Assembly: GCA_902767775.1 (NCBI GenBank)
Contig: CACXIP010000001.1
Span: forward strand, 238,707-302,706
DNA: 64,000 nucleotides
Reading direction: 5' to 3'
Origin: an uncultured Prevotellaceae bacterium
GTDB taxonomy: Bacteria > Bacteroidota > Bacteroidia > Bacteroidales > Bacteroidaceae
Below, piece after piece: positions 55,064-64,000 of the stretch (position 1 is its first letter; each line of letters opens with the position of its first letter). A model generated the notes under the pieces. It ran no database searches and was not told the origin of the DNA. It was given only the letters and a program-made list of their open reading frames with translations. The position numbers and the translations under genes were made by a program.

Positions 55064-58000
55064 ATGAAAGTCTCAGGATCAATATGGACAGCCATGATGC
55101 TGCTGTGCCTCCCTCTCACATTGATGGCGAACACAAAGCAAACCGTAACACAAGTGACAACGGCAGTCACGCTAAGTGAGGATGTTGATTACATCATATC
55201 GTCGGAAACTCCCTTTGGTGACAGCGGGTCCATCGACATCACCAACACCGACCACGCTGTTCTGATTTTTAGTAAGGTAAAACCGTCAAAAGTACCTGCC
55301 TTGCTGTCGCATGTGAAAATCAAGGGCACAAAAGCCACCAACAATGTCAACTGCCAAGTGCGCATCTACAATATAGGTGCCATCGTCCTGCCCTATGCAA
55401 GTGACATTAAACCTCTGACCGTCTATTCCGAAAAAAACTTCTCGGGCGAAGCGGTCAATGACTTCGGACTTGAGAACAGTGGCGGTTTCATGAACACCCT
55501 GAGCAAGGAAAAACTCAACAACCGCATCAGCAGTTTCAAACTGAAAAGAGGATATATGGTGACCTTCTCCACCTTACCAAGAGGAAGAGGGTACAGCCGC
55601 TGTTTCATTGCCGCCAACAACGACTTGGAGATAGCCGAACTGCCGGCTGTCCTCTCAGGCCGCATTTCGTCATACCGCATCTTCAAGTGGAACTACAACA
55701 GCAAGTCCGGACTTGCCAACGACACCCGCTCAGAATCCTGCAGCAAACTCAATGTGACCAGTTGCTATTCTTTCGGACTGGGTGAGGACCGTGGTGCCGA
55801 TACCGAGTGCGTGCCCCATCATATCTATGAGGACTGGCCTTCGGCAAGCGCATGCGGTTCGGTAACCTACTCACCGCATATGAAGACCAACAACGAACCG
55901 GGCAACTCCGCCGATGACCATCCTCAGTCTGTAGATGATATACTTGCCAACTGGGAGAACCTCATGGCGACAGGCATGCGACTATGTTCTCCCTCGTCGC
56001 ATGATGGCAGCCTCAACCACCTCAGGGCATTCATGGACTCCATCGACGCCCGGGGATGGCGGTGCGACATTCTCGACCTTCATTGCTATTGGCCGGAGGG
56101 CAGTTTCAACAACATCAAAGGGTGGGTCGATTCCTACCACCGTCCGGTCTGGATTTCCGAGTGGGTGTGGGGAGCCTCATGGAACAACAACGGCATCTTC
56201 GGTGTCGCACAAGGCACATACAGGGACAACCCCACCCCCAGCCAACTGGCTCAGAACAAGACCGCCGTGCAGAATATCTGCGCCAGACTGAACTCCTGGG
56301 ACTATGTTGAGCGGTATTTCTACTGGAACAGTGAGGCCAATTGCTCCAAACTGTACTACAATGGCAAACTGACACCTGCCGGTGAGTATTATGCCAGCAT
56401 GAACACTGGTGTGGGACACAACGGGAAATATGATTTTGTGCCCACCACTCCCCGCCAATATGGGTTGTCAAAATTCAGTTTCACTGTTGCAGATGGAAAA
56501 GCCACGGTAAGATGGCATGATGACAACGGTGAGTACAACCAACTCATGGAGTTGCAGCGCAAAGTCGTTGGCGGACAATGGGAAGTGCTCGCCAACATAG
56601 AAATAAGGGAGACAGCAGCCAACTATGTCTATAATGATGAGAATGCCCCAGAGGGCGCCCGCTATCGTGTGCATATCATTGACCTTAATGGCGTTGACCA
56701 TTTCACCAGCGACGACCTGGATGTGGGTGATGCAGTGAAGGACGCCGATGGCAACACCCGATATGCCGGTGGAGACCTTGTAGGCAATGGCGATTTCAAC
56801 ATGGGTGCCGCCGGATGGCTTGCCGGAAATGGCACTGCCATAAGCCAACCCTATTTCCAGGTGGTGCCTGTTGGCGGCCATGGCGGAGGTGCTTATCTCC
56901 AGGCATACGGCTCGGGTAATGCCGACCATTCCGCATCTGTCAAGAAAGTGGTGGACATACAGCCCAACAAGGATTATGTGTTCACCGTCGCTTGCAGCAA
57001 TGGCGGCAATTATATCAAAGCATCCCTGACTGCCGACGGAAAGACAGAGACAAAAGCAGTGGCAACCGCCAAAAACACCAGCGAGTGGCAAAAGCAGACC
57101 TTCGTCTTCAACAGCGGAGATTATTCACAGCTCATCCTGTCCTTCCGACAGCTTAACGCCAAAGCCCAACTTGACAAGATAGAGCTTCGCCAACTCTTTG
57201 CCACACGTGAGGAAGCTGTGGCAGACGGCGTGGAGAGAATCCGTAAGTCCACTGGGTTACTGCATGAATACAACACGGATTTGAAGGAATTGAACGACGA
57301 GCTCGACTCACGCATGAATGCCATTTCGACAAGTGATGAGAACGCTCTCCAGGCAGCTCAGCTTGCTGTCGACGACATGCTTCAGGCCATAGCCGACCGT
57401 ATGACCATCGACTCGCTGATGAATGCAGCCAAGGCTGTTTGCGACATGGACTTCAAGGGCAGGGAGGAACTGATACAGGCGATGACTGCAGCAGAGAACG
57501 CCAAAACCTCCGCAGAAATCATCGGAAGCAGGCAATTGCTCCAAAACACACTCGAGGAGTTCTATTCCATGACAGATGCTGCCACTCAACCCACACAGCC
57601 TCATTTCGCATCTGCCACTGGATGGGAGGTGAAGGTCGGAACCTACAAGGGAGGTGACCAGCGTACCAATACCGTGAGGGGAAAGACTTGTTGGAATGCT
57701 TGGTGGAGCGGACTGAATGCTTCAACAGGTAAGTCCAATACCATGGAGGTGAGGCAGAAATTGAACGACCTGGAGGAAGGCCTCTATGCACTTGAATGCA
57801 AGGCTACCACAGAGCATTATTGCCTTTCCGACCAACACGGATATATCACCGCATCGGAAACTGCCGTTTCCCCTGCTCTAAGTGCCAACTATTTCGACCT
57901 GCCCACTGTGGGCAACATCTGGGAGACCCTCACCACCACTCCTGTCTATGTGGAGGAGGGCGGCAGTGTCACCATCGGTTTCGTGAGTTCCAAAAGCGGT

Positions 58001-58690
58001 GCCGTTGACAACGCTTGGCACAGCGTGGGCAATGCCAGCAGCACCGGTGACAAACGAGAGGGATGGTGGTGTGCCACTGATTTCGTACTGAAGTTCCATC
58101 CCCTCAAGAAGATGAGTCTGACACCCGGAGAGTGGAGCACCATCTGCCTGCCATATGCGTACAACCAACCCAAAGGCATGAGGTGCTACCGAATAGCCGG
58201 CATTCTTGCCGACCACAGCAAGATATGCATCGAGGAGGCTGATGAAATCCAGGCTGGCGAGCCATGCATCTATATCGCTGACCAACAGGATATTGTCTTC
58301 TACGAATACGGAGAGAAAGTCAATTCGCCAATTGACTACGCTGAAACTAACAACCTCAGAGGATTCTTCAAGACAACAGCCAAGGCTCCAAAGGGCAGTT
58401 ATGTGCTCCGCGATGGAACCTGGTATCAGGTGACCAACGACCGTCCGGCAATTGACAGTTTCACGGCCATCATCTATAAGATTGACGGAGTGACCGAACT
58501 GGCTTCTTGGGACGGACTCACCATGCCCATCAACGACGACCTCAACGGCATCCAGCAAGTCAACAATGCCAATGACGGCGATGATGCCCAGGAGAAGTAC
58601 ACCCTTAGCGGTCAGCGCACTCACTCACCTCATGGTATTTATATAGAGGTGAAGAACAACAAGGCAAGAAAAGTCATCAAAAAACAATAA
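55064..58690 (+). CDS. Secreted GH128-like glycosidase with CBM-like domains
   Basis: This is a predicted extracellular glucanase-like enzyme. The 1208-residue product has a signal peptide ending LMAN and an N-terminal beta-rich domain. An Asl1/GH128-like catalytic domain follows (about residues 225-430), with acid/base Glu278 in MKTNNEPGN and nucleophile Glu366 in RPVWISEWVWG; DILDLHCYWPEG also fits. Next come an FN3-like stretch, a CBM4/9-like domain (LVGNGDFNMGAAGWL), helical FIVAR-like repeats, a divergent copy of the modules in the neighbouring proteins (about 57610-58105) and a tail YTLSGQRTHSPHGIYIEV. It precedes the CotH gene by 20 bp. Catalytic family membership is by motif, not search. 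Confidence 0.7.
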   Translation: MKVSGSIWTAMMLLCLPLTLMANTKQTVTQVTTAVTLSEDVDYIISSETPFGDSGSIDITNTDHAVLIFSKVKPSKVPALLSHVKIKGTKATNNVNCQVRIYNIGAIVLPYASDIKPLTVYSEKNFSGEAVNDFGLENSGGFMNTLSKEKLNNRISSFKLKRGYMVTFSTLPRGRGYSRCFIAANNDLEIAELPAVLSGRISSYRIFKWNYNSKSGLANDTRSESCSKLNVTSCYSFGLGEDRGADTECVPHHIYEDWPSASACGSVTYSPHMKTNNEPGNSADDHPQSVDDILANWENLMATGMRLCSPSSHDGSLNHLRAFMDSIDARGWRCDILDLHCYWPEGSFNNIKGWVDSYHRPVWISEWVWGASWNNNGIFGVAQGTYRDNPTPSQLAQNKTAVQNICARLNSWDYVERYFYWNSEANCSKLYYNGKLTPAGEYYASMNTGVGHNGKYDFVPTTPRQYGLSKFSFTVADGKATVRWHDDNGEYNQLMELQRKVVGGQWEVLANIEIRETAANYVYNDENAPEGARYRVHIIDLNGVDHFTSDDLDVGDAVKDADGNTRYAGGDLVGNGDFNMGAAGWLAGNGTAISQPYFQVVPVGGHGGGAYLQAYGSGNADHSASVKKVVDIQPNKDYVFTVACSNGGNYIKASLTADGKTETKAVATAKNTSEWQKQTFVFNSGDYSQLILSFRQLNAKAQLDKIELRQLFATREEAVADGVERIRKSTGLLHEYNTDLKELNDELDSRMNAISTSDENALQAAQLAVDDMLQAIADRMTIDSLMNAAKAVCDMDFKGREELIQAMTAAENAKTSAEIIGSRQLLQNTLEEFYSMTDAATQPTQPHFASATGWEVKVGTYKGGDQRTNTVRGKTCWNAWWSGLNASTGKSNTMEVRQKLNDLEEGLYALECKATTEHYCLSDQHGYITASETAVSPALSANYFDLPTVGNIWETLTTTPVYVEEGGSVTIGFVSSKSGAVDNAWHSVGNASSTGDKREGWWCATDFVLKFHPLKKMSLTPGEWSTICLPYAYNQPKGMRCYRIAGILADHSKICIEEADEIQAGEPCIYIADQQDIVFYEYGEKVNSPIDYAETNNLRGFFKTTAKAPKGSYVLRDGTWYQVTNDRPAIDSFTAIIYKIDGVTELASWDGLTMPINDDLNGIQQVNNANDGDDAQEKYTLSGQRTHSPHGIYIEVKNNKARKVIKKQ

Positions 58691-58710
58691 GAAAAAACTA
58701 TCTCTTTAAC

Positions 58711-61700
58711 ATGAACCTAAGGAAAATGTTTCTTTTTGCCGCTTTCGCTGCCTGCGTGATGCAAGCAAAGGCGGAGTGGATTGATGTGACAGACTACTAT
58801 CTGTCCAATCCGAAATTTGACAACAACCAGACCAGCGGATGGACATGGTCGAGCAATGCTTCCTCACAGAGGGCTGACTATGATTGTTTTGAGTTCTGGA
58901 ACGGCACATTCGACATGTGGCAAAACCTTGACTTGACAAAAGGTCATTACAGACTGTCTTTTCAAGGCTATTACCGCTGCGGTGACTATGACGCCATCTT
59001 TGATGCATACCGTTCTGGTTCTGAGGATATTACAGCATTCGCTTATTACAGGGAATCAGCTACAGAAAAGATGGTCAGGCAACCTGTTGCAAGTGTGTTC
59101 TCCCATTCCTTCGACTGGTATGTCAATGACTGTTGGACCAACGACGACCAGTGCTATTACCCCAACAACATGGCGGCAGCGTCTGCGGCATTCGCCAATG
59201 GCTGGTATGAAAACACCTTGGAGTTTGACGTAGAGGAAGATGGCCAAGTACAAATCGGACTGATTTGCGAAAGCCAATTATCAGGCAACTGGTGCATCTT
59301 TGACAACTTCAAGTTGGAGTTTGACGGACAGCTGACCAAGGCCACAGGTATCAAGGCGCTGGCCAACAAGACAGAAATCATGGTGGGGCAGACTGCCTCA
59401 TGCTGGGCAGAAATCACTCCTGAGAATGCCACCTCCAAAAAAGTCAGCTGGACCAGTTCCAACACCCATGTGGCAACAGTCAATGAGGATGGGATGGTCA
59501 GTGGAGTAGGTGTGGGGGTTGTCTCCATCACCGCCACAACCACTGATGGCACCAATCTGTCTGCCTCTGTTCAGATAACGGTCAAGGACTATGACAATGT
59601 CAACTGGGTTGATGTCACCAACCTGTTCATCACCAACCCTAATTTTGACGATGATTCCACAGAGGGATGGACGTGGAACAGCAATGCCTCATCGCAGAAG
59701 GCTGAGTTTGGTTGCTTTGAGTTTTGGAACGGCAATTTCCAGATGGAACAGGAACTGAAGGGCCTGCCCCCCGGACCCTATCGTGTCTCGGTGCAGGGGT
59801 ACTACCGAACTGGCGACAACAATGTTGCCTATTATGACTATCTTGATGGAAGGGATGTGGTGGATGCCAATCTTAGCGTCTACAACAACAATTGGGAGAT
59901 GTATACTGTTCCGCTCAAAAACATTTACTCTTGGTCGTTTGCTGAGAATGTGGACGGCTGTTGGTCGCCCGGTTGGTTCAGCAATGAGTATTATCCCAAC
60001 AACATGGCATCGGCAAGTGTGGCTTTCACCCAAGGGGCGTATATGAACAGCCTCATCTTTGAGGCAGAGGACAAAGCCACCATCAATATCTCAAACACTT
60101 CGACAAGAAATTCCAACTGGTGCATCTTTGACAATTTCAAGTTGGAATATGGTGGTGAGTTTGTCAAGGCGACGGGTATAAAAATGAGCATCGCCAAGGA
60201 TGAGATTGTAGAGAGCGAAACGACCCAGTGCACAGCGGTGGTCATACCCGAGAATGCCCTTTTCAAGACAGTGACATGGAAATCCAGTAACGAAAAGGTT
60301 GCCAAGGTGGATCAGAATGGCCTGGTGACCGGCGTTGGTGCTGGCATGGCGCTGATTACAGCCACGGCAACAGATGGGTCGGGTGCAAATGGTTCATTGG
60401 TCATCAAGGTGGTAGCCAATACTATTTCATCACCCAACGACTTGGTTATCAATGAGATTATGGCAGCCAATGTGGATGAGTTCGTCAGTCTTGCCTTTAA
60501 TTTCGATGGTTGGGTTGAACTCTACAATCCCACAGCAAAACCAATCCGTCTGGGCAAGTTGTATCTCAGTGACGATGCTTCCAATCTCAAACTTTGGCAT
60601 ATACCCGACGGAGTAGGCGTTGTCCCCGCCAACGGGTATAAGGTGGTTTGGCTGGGCAGCAATGATGTGTCATCGCTCTGCGCCCCATTTGAACTGGATG
60701 TCGATGGTGGTACGATATACCTGAGTGATGAGAATGGAAAGCTGATTACGAGCCAAACCTATCCCCAGTCGTTCGAACGTGTCAGCTATGCAAGAACCCA
60801 AGACGGTGGAAAAGATTGGGGATTCGCTTGCGAACCGACACCGGGCAAGAGCAACTCTGGGAGTAGGTATGCCACTTCCCAACTGGCAGCGCCAGTGGTG
60901 GACACGCCCTCAAAATTGTTCTCCGGGCCGTTGACGGTAAATGTCACCATACCTTCCGGATGCATCTTACGATACACCACCAATGGTTCGCTGCCGACTC
61001 TGACCAATGGCAATACGAGCACTACCGGGCAGTTCAAAGTTATGGCAACGATGAACTATCGCTTCCGCCTCTTTGCCAATGACATGTTGCCGTCAAGGGT
61101 GACGACAAGGTCATACATCTATAAAGAAACCGATTACCCGTTGCCGATTCTCTCTGTGGTGTCAGACCAAAGATTCCTTTATGGCGACTCCCTCGGCGTG
61201 TTGGTCAGGGGCGTGAACGGCAGACCAGGCAATGGACAGGCTTCGAAGTGCAATTGGAATATGAGTTGGGACCGTCCTGTCAACTTCTCTTATCTGACTC
61301 CTGATGGCGAGATGGTGCTCAACCAGGATGTCAACCTCGAGATGTGTGGCGGATGGAGCAGGGCATGGAGTCCGCATGCATTCAAACTGAAAGGCAGCAA
61401 GGAATTGGGAGGCAACAAGAACTTGCCCTATCCGTTCTTCGAGGACAAACCCTACATCCGCAACCGTACGCTGCAGGTGAGAAACGGCGGCAATGACACC
61501 AGTTGCCGATTCAAGGACCCTGCACTTCAGTATATAGCCCAAACCTCAGGACTGAATATCGAATGCCAGAGTTATCAGCCTGTGCATGAGTTCATCAACG
61601 GACAGTATATCGGTGTGCTCAATATCAGGGAACCCAACAACAAGCATTATGTCTATGCCAACTATGGATGGGATGATGAGGAAATCGACCAGTTTGAGAT

Positions 61701-63864
61701 GTCGCCTGATTCCGGCTATGTACAGAAATGCGGAACAGATGAGGCATTCCTGGAATTGGTAGACCAACTCTCGGTGGATGCCGCCAATAGCGAGACGTAT
61801 CGTGAGATATGCCAACTGCTTGATATAGATGAGTATATCAATTACATGGCTACGGAGTTCTATCTCTGCAACTGGGACTGGCCGCAGAACAATGTCAAGG
61901 GATTCCGCAAGCAGGATGGCGGAAAATTCCGTTTTGTGCTCTTCGACCTCGATGGGTCGTTCAACAGTGGAGACCCCTTCTCCACATTCATGGGCAAGGA
62001 AAACTATACCTTTGACCAATTGTATCCTACATCACTGGGAAGGAAGAGAGACCAAATACGCTTTGTCACCCTTTTCCGCAACCTGCTCAACAATGCTGAC
62101 TTCCGTAAGAAATTCATCGACTCGTTCTGCATCATGGGTGGCAGTGTCTATGAGGCCGACAGGGCCATCGCCATCATCGACAAGTTGGCAAACCGCGCCA
62201 ACCCGGCGATGAGGATAGAGGGCGGCAGCGTAAACAATACAGCCAACCAGTTGCGCAACAACCTCCAATACAAAATGGAGCAATCTACCTCCGCTATCCG
62301 CAGTTACTCCACCTTTGGCCTCAACCGCACTGAGGCACAGCGTGTGAAACTCTCCAGCGACGTGGAGAATGCCCAACTGATGCTCAATGGCATACAGGTG
62401 CCGACAGGACAATTCAACGGACGGCTCTTCCAACCTGTCACCCTGAGGGCTATGGCTCCCGGAGGATATGCTTTCCAAGGATGGCTGAAAGACGGAGGCT
62501 CTTCCACAGTCGTCATGGAAAGCGGTTCTACTTGGAAATATTATGACCAGGGGTCACTCGACGGTGTCAACTGGACTTCACCATCCTACAACGAGAACGG
62601 ATGGAAGTCGGGCAAGGCACCTTTAGGTTACGAGAAGGAGGGCATCCGCACCACATTGGAGTATGGCAACCAAAACAACAAACGCCCCACCGCGTATTTC
62701 CGCCAGGCGGTCAATCTTGAAAATGGACCCGGCGCGAAAGACCAGATTCAGCTCAAGTTCACCATCGATGATGGTTTCATTGTCTATGTCAACGGTTCTG
62801 AGGCAGGACGCTACAACATGCCTTCGGGAAGTGTCAGCTACAGCACTTTTGCCTCCTCTTATGCACCCTCCAATCCCGACCAAGGAACAATCAGCCTCTC
62901 ACCTGAGTTCTTCCATAGCGGAAGCAACCTCATTGCCGTAGAGGTGCACAACAATAGTGCTACTTCTACCGACCTGATGTGGGAAGCGTCGCTGAGCATC
63001 ACATACAACAATCAGCAGAAGGTGTTCTACTCCACCGAACCGGAAATCAGCCTTCCTGATGGAGATGTCACCCTGATGGCGTCCTATCGTCCGCTGACCG
63101 ATGCGGAAAAAAAGGAGATGAATATCCATCCCATCTCTGTCAATGAGGTGAGTGCTTCCAACGACTGCTTTATCAATGAGTATGGCAAGAAGAACGACTG
63201 GGTAGAGCTCTACAATGCTACTGACGAGGAGGTTGACGTGGAGGGCATGTACCTCACCAACGACCTTACCCAACCAACCCTCTATCAGATTACCAAGGGC
63301 AAGACATTGGCGAACACCAAGATTGCTCCTCATGGGCACCTGCTCATCTGGTGCGACAAACTTGAGACGACCAACAGCGCACTTCATGCTCCGTTTAAAA
63401 TCTCTGGCGATGGTGTCGTAGCTTTGATGGCAGCCGACCGCAGTTGGGCTGACGTACTCTATTATGAAGCACATGACGGCAACTCAACCGTGGGACGATT
63501 CCCCGATGGTGCCAAGGACATTTATCTGATGGATGTGCCGACGATTGAGAAGCCCAATATCTATACCAGTTATATAAAAGAGGTGGACCAGACCAACAGT
63601 GTGAAAAAGTCTGATTTCGCCATCTCTTCCGCCAACGGATTCCGTATCTATTATGGTTCTCAGCATCTGTTCCTCAGAAGCGAGGAGACAGGAATGGCAA
63701 CGGTCAATATATATACCACCGATGGCCGCATTGTGGAGACTGAGACGGTGAGGCTTAACAAAGGCACTGCCCGTCTCGACATCTCTCATCTCGCTCCAGG
63801 TTTCTATGTGGCACGTGCCGTCAACGACCAGCATACCCAAGTGGCATGTAAGTTGATGAAATAA
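58711..63864 (+). CDS. Large secreted CotH-kinase and lamin-tail domain protein
   Basis: This 1717-residue secreted protein may be an extracellular protein kinase. After a signal peptide ending QAKA come two modules of about 185 residues (58777-59328, 59605-60156). Each is followed by a BIG2 Ig-like domain (KKVSWTSSNTHVATVNEDG, FKTVTWKSSNEKVAKVDQNG). Then come a lamin-tail domain (LVINEIMAANVDEFVSL), a chitobiase-C-like domain (CILRYTTNGSLPT) and the CotH kinase domain (about 810-1160; VHEFINGQYIGVLNIREPNN, RFVLFDLDGSF). A galactose-binding-like domain, a second lamin-tail (SVNEVSASNDCFINEYGKK) and a sorting-like tail (VNIYTTDGRIVETETVRL) complete it. It is in an operon with the GH128-like gene. 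Kinase activity is inferred from the family. Confidence 0.78.
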   Translation: MNLRKMFLFAAFAACVMQAKAEWIDVTDYYLSNPKFDNNQTSGWTWSSNASSQRADYDCFEFWNGTFDMWQNLDLTKGHYRLSFQGYYRCGDYDAIFDAYRSGSEDITAFAYYRESATEKMVRQPVASVFSHSFDWYVNDCWTNDDQCYYPNNMAAASAAFANGWYENTLEFDVEEDGQVQIGLICESQLSGNWCIFDNFKLEFDGQLTKATGIKALANKTEIMVGQTASCWAEITPENATSKKVSWTSSNTHVATVNEDGMVSGVGVGVVSITATTTDGTNLSASVQITVKDYDNVNWVDVTNLFITNPNFDDDSTEGWTWNSNASSQKAEFGCFEFWNGNFQMEQELKGLPPGPYRVSVQGYYRTGDNNVAYYDYLDGRDVVDANLSVYNNNWEMYTVPLKNIYSWSFAENVDGCWSPGWFSNEYYPNNMASASVAFTQGAYMNSLIFEAEDKATINISNTSTRNSNWCIFDNFKLEYGGEFVKATGIKMSIAKDEIVESETTQCTAVVIPENALFKTVTWKSSNEKVAKVDQNGLVTGVGAGMALITATATDGSGANGSLVIKVVANTISSPNDLVINEIMAANVDEFVSLAFNFDGWVELYNPTAKPIRLGKLYLSDDASNLKLWHIPDGVGVVPANGYKVVWLGSNDVSSLCAPFELDVDGGTIYLSDENGKLITSQTYPQSFERVSYARTQDGGKDWGFACEPTPGKSNSGSRYATSQLAAPVVDTPSKLFSGPLTVNVTIPSGCILRYTTNGSLPTLTNGNTSTTGQFKVMATMNYRFRLFANDMLPSRVTTRSYIYKETDYPLPILSVVSDQRFLYGDSLGVLVRGVNGRPGNGQASKCNWNMSWDRPVNFSYLTPDGEMVLNQDVNLEMCGGWSRAWSPHAFKLKGSKELGGNKNLPYPFFEDKPYIRNRTLQVRNGGNDTSCRFKDPALQYIAQTSGLNIECQSYQPVHEFINGQYIGVLNIREPNNKHYVYANYGWDDEEIDQFEMSPDSGYVQKCGTDEAFLELVDQLSVDAANSETYREICQLLDIDEYINYMATEFYLCNWDWPQNNVKGFRKQDGGKFRFVLFDLDGSFNSGDPFSTFMGKENYTFDQLYPTSLGRKRDQIRFVTLFRNLLNNADFRKKFIDSFCIMGGSVYEADRAIAIIDKLANRANPAMRIEGGSVNNTANQLRNNLQYKMEQSTSAIRSYSTFGLNRTEAQRVKLSSDVENAQLMLNGIQVPTGQFNGRLFQPVTLRAMAPGGYAFQGWLKDGGSSTVVMESGSTWKYYDQGSLDGVNWTSPSYNENGWKSGKAPLGYEKEGIRTTLEYGNQNNKRPTAYFRQAVNLENGPGAKDQIQLKFTIDDGFIVYVNGSEAGRYNMPSGSVSYSTFASSYAPSNPDQGTISLSPEFFHSGSNLIAVEVHNNSATSTDLMWEASLSITYNNQQKVFYSTEPEISLPDGDVTLMASYRPLTDAEKKEMNIHPISVNEVSASNDCFINEYGKKNDWVELYNATDEEVDVEGMYLTNDLTQPTLYQITKGKTLANTKIAPHGHLLIWCDKLETTNSALHAPFKISGDGVVALMAADRSWADVLYYEAHDGNSTVGRFPDGAKDIYLMDVPTIEKPNIYTSYIKEVDQTNSVKKSDFAISSANGFRIYYGSQHLFLRSEETGMATVNIYTTDGRIVETETVRLNKGTARLDISHLAPGFYVARAVNDQHTQVACKLMK

Positions 63865-63902
63865 AATGTTTCTTTTACAAAAGAGCTGCCGATATAGGTA
63901 AG

Positions 63903-63948
63903 AATGAGGGTGTGTCAAAATGAATAATTTGGCACGCCCTCATTTTTT
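63903..63948 (+). terminator. Terminator at the end of the CotH transcription unit
   Basis: A 17-bp stem (AATGAGGGTGTGTCAAA, 63903-63919, with TTTGGCACGCCCTCATT, 63928-63944, two G-U pairs) is followed by a T-run to 63948. It ends the plus-strand operon. The GAGGGTGTGTCAAA arm also resembles insertion-sequence ends (see findings). Confidence 0.75.
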
Positions 63949-64000
63949 ATTGTGGCGATATGGTGAAATCGGCCTTATGCAGCCATTTTCGGCATTGGGC
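63947..64000 (-). CDS. Possible 3' end of a minus-strand gene, cut by the window edge
   Basis: An open frame enters from the right edge and ends at 63947 with the residues AQCRKWLHKADFTISPQ. It abuts the palindrome. A transposase C-terminus is possible given the IS-end-like hairpin, but 17 residues are too few to tell. Confidence 0.25.
   Translation of the reverse strand, partial: AQCRKWLHKADFTISPQ

Overview
The window reads as chromosomal DNA of a Bacteroidales bacterium, most likely Prevotella/Segatella-like. The evidence is SusC/SusD pairs, a BspA-type leucine-rich-repeat protein, GH2 and GH43-like enzymes, DUF4421 and DUF1460 families, an Rnf complex in the order B-C-D-G-E-A, and several promoters of the Bacteroidetes type (TTTG, 18-20 nt, TAnnTTTG). 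The genus is an inference; no rRNA or tRNA gene was seen.

Layout. 0.2-2.5 kb: a lytic transglycosylase lipoprotein converges on rplU-rpmA, which appears to have a long leader with its own promoter and an early terminator. 2.7-10.6 kb (+): GH2 beta-galactosidase, BspA-like protein, then a tight run of queH, a Gfo/Idh/MocA oxidoreductase, DUF4421 and DUF1460. 10.7-17.8 kb (+): rseC-rnfBCDGEA, galE, and a methylated-DNA-protein cysteine methyltransferase. 17.8-27.9 kb (-): degT aminotransferase, CapD/WbpM-like dehydratase, an ABC binding protein and permease without an ATPase, then valS, an alpha/beta hydrolase and a GH43-like protein.

28.1-45.1 kb (-): a seven-gene array transcribed FAS1-susC-susD-FAS1-FAS1-susC-susD with gaps of a few to about 45 bp. 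This is the most unusual part of the window. FAS1 (fasciclin) lipoproteins sit where surface glycan-binding proteins normally follow susD, and no glycosidase or regulator lies inside the array. Period-7 CAATTGT/CAATTAA repeats fill one gene junction, bridge another and encode part of one SusC signal peptide.

45.4-63.9 kb: large multidomain secreted proteins flank the array. On the minus strand these are a three-module CBM-like protein, a clan-A glycosidase with ricin and LamG domains, and an MG2-type protein. On the plus strand they are a GH128-like glycosidase and a 1717-residue protein with BIG2, lamin-tail and CotH-kinase domains. The same roughly 185-residue beta-rich module occurs three times in the 45.4-49.0 kb protein and twice in the CotH protein. 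Several products end in short C-terminal segments like the sorting domains of type IX-secreted proteins. The proposed role is capture and attack of a complex, perhaps proteinaceous, glycan at the cell surface; the substrate cannot be read from the sequence.
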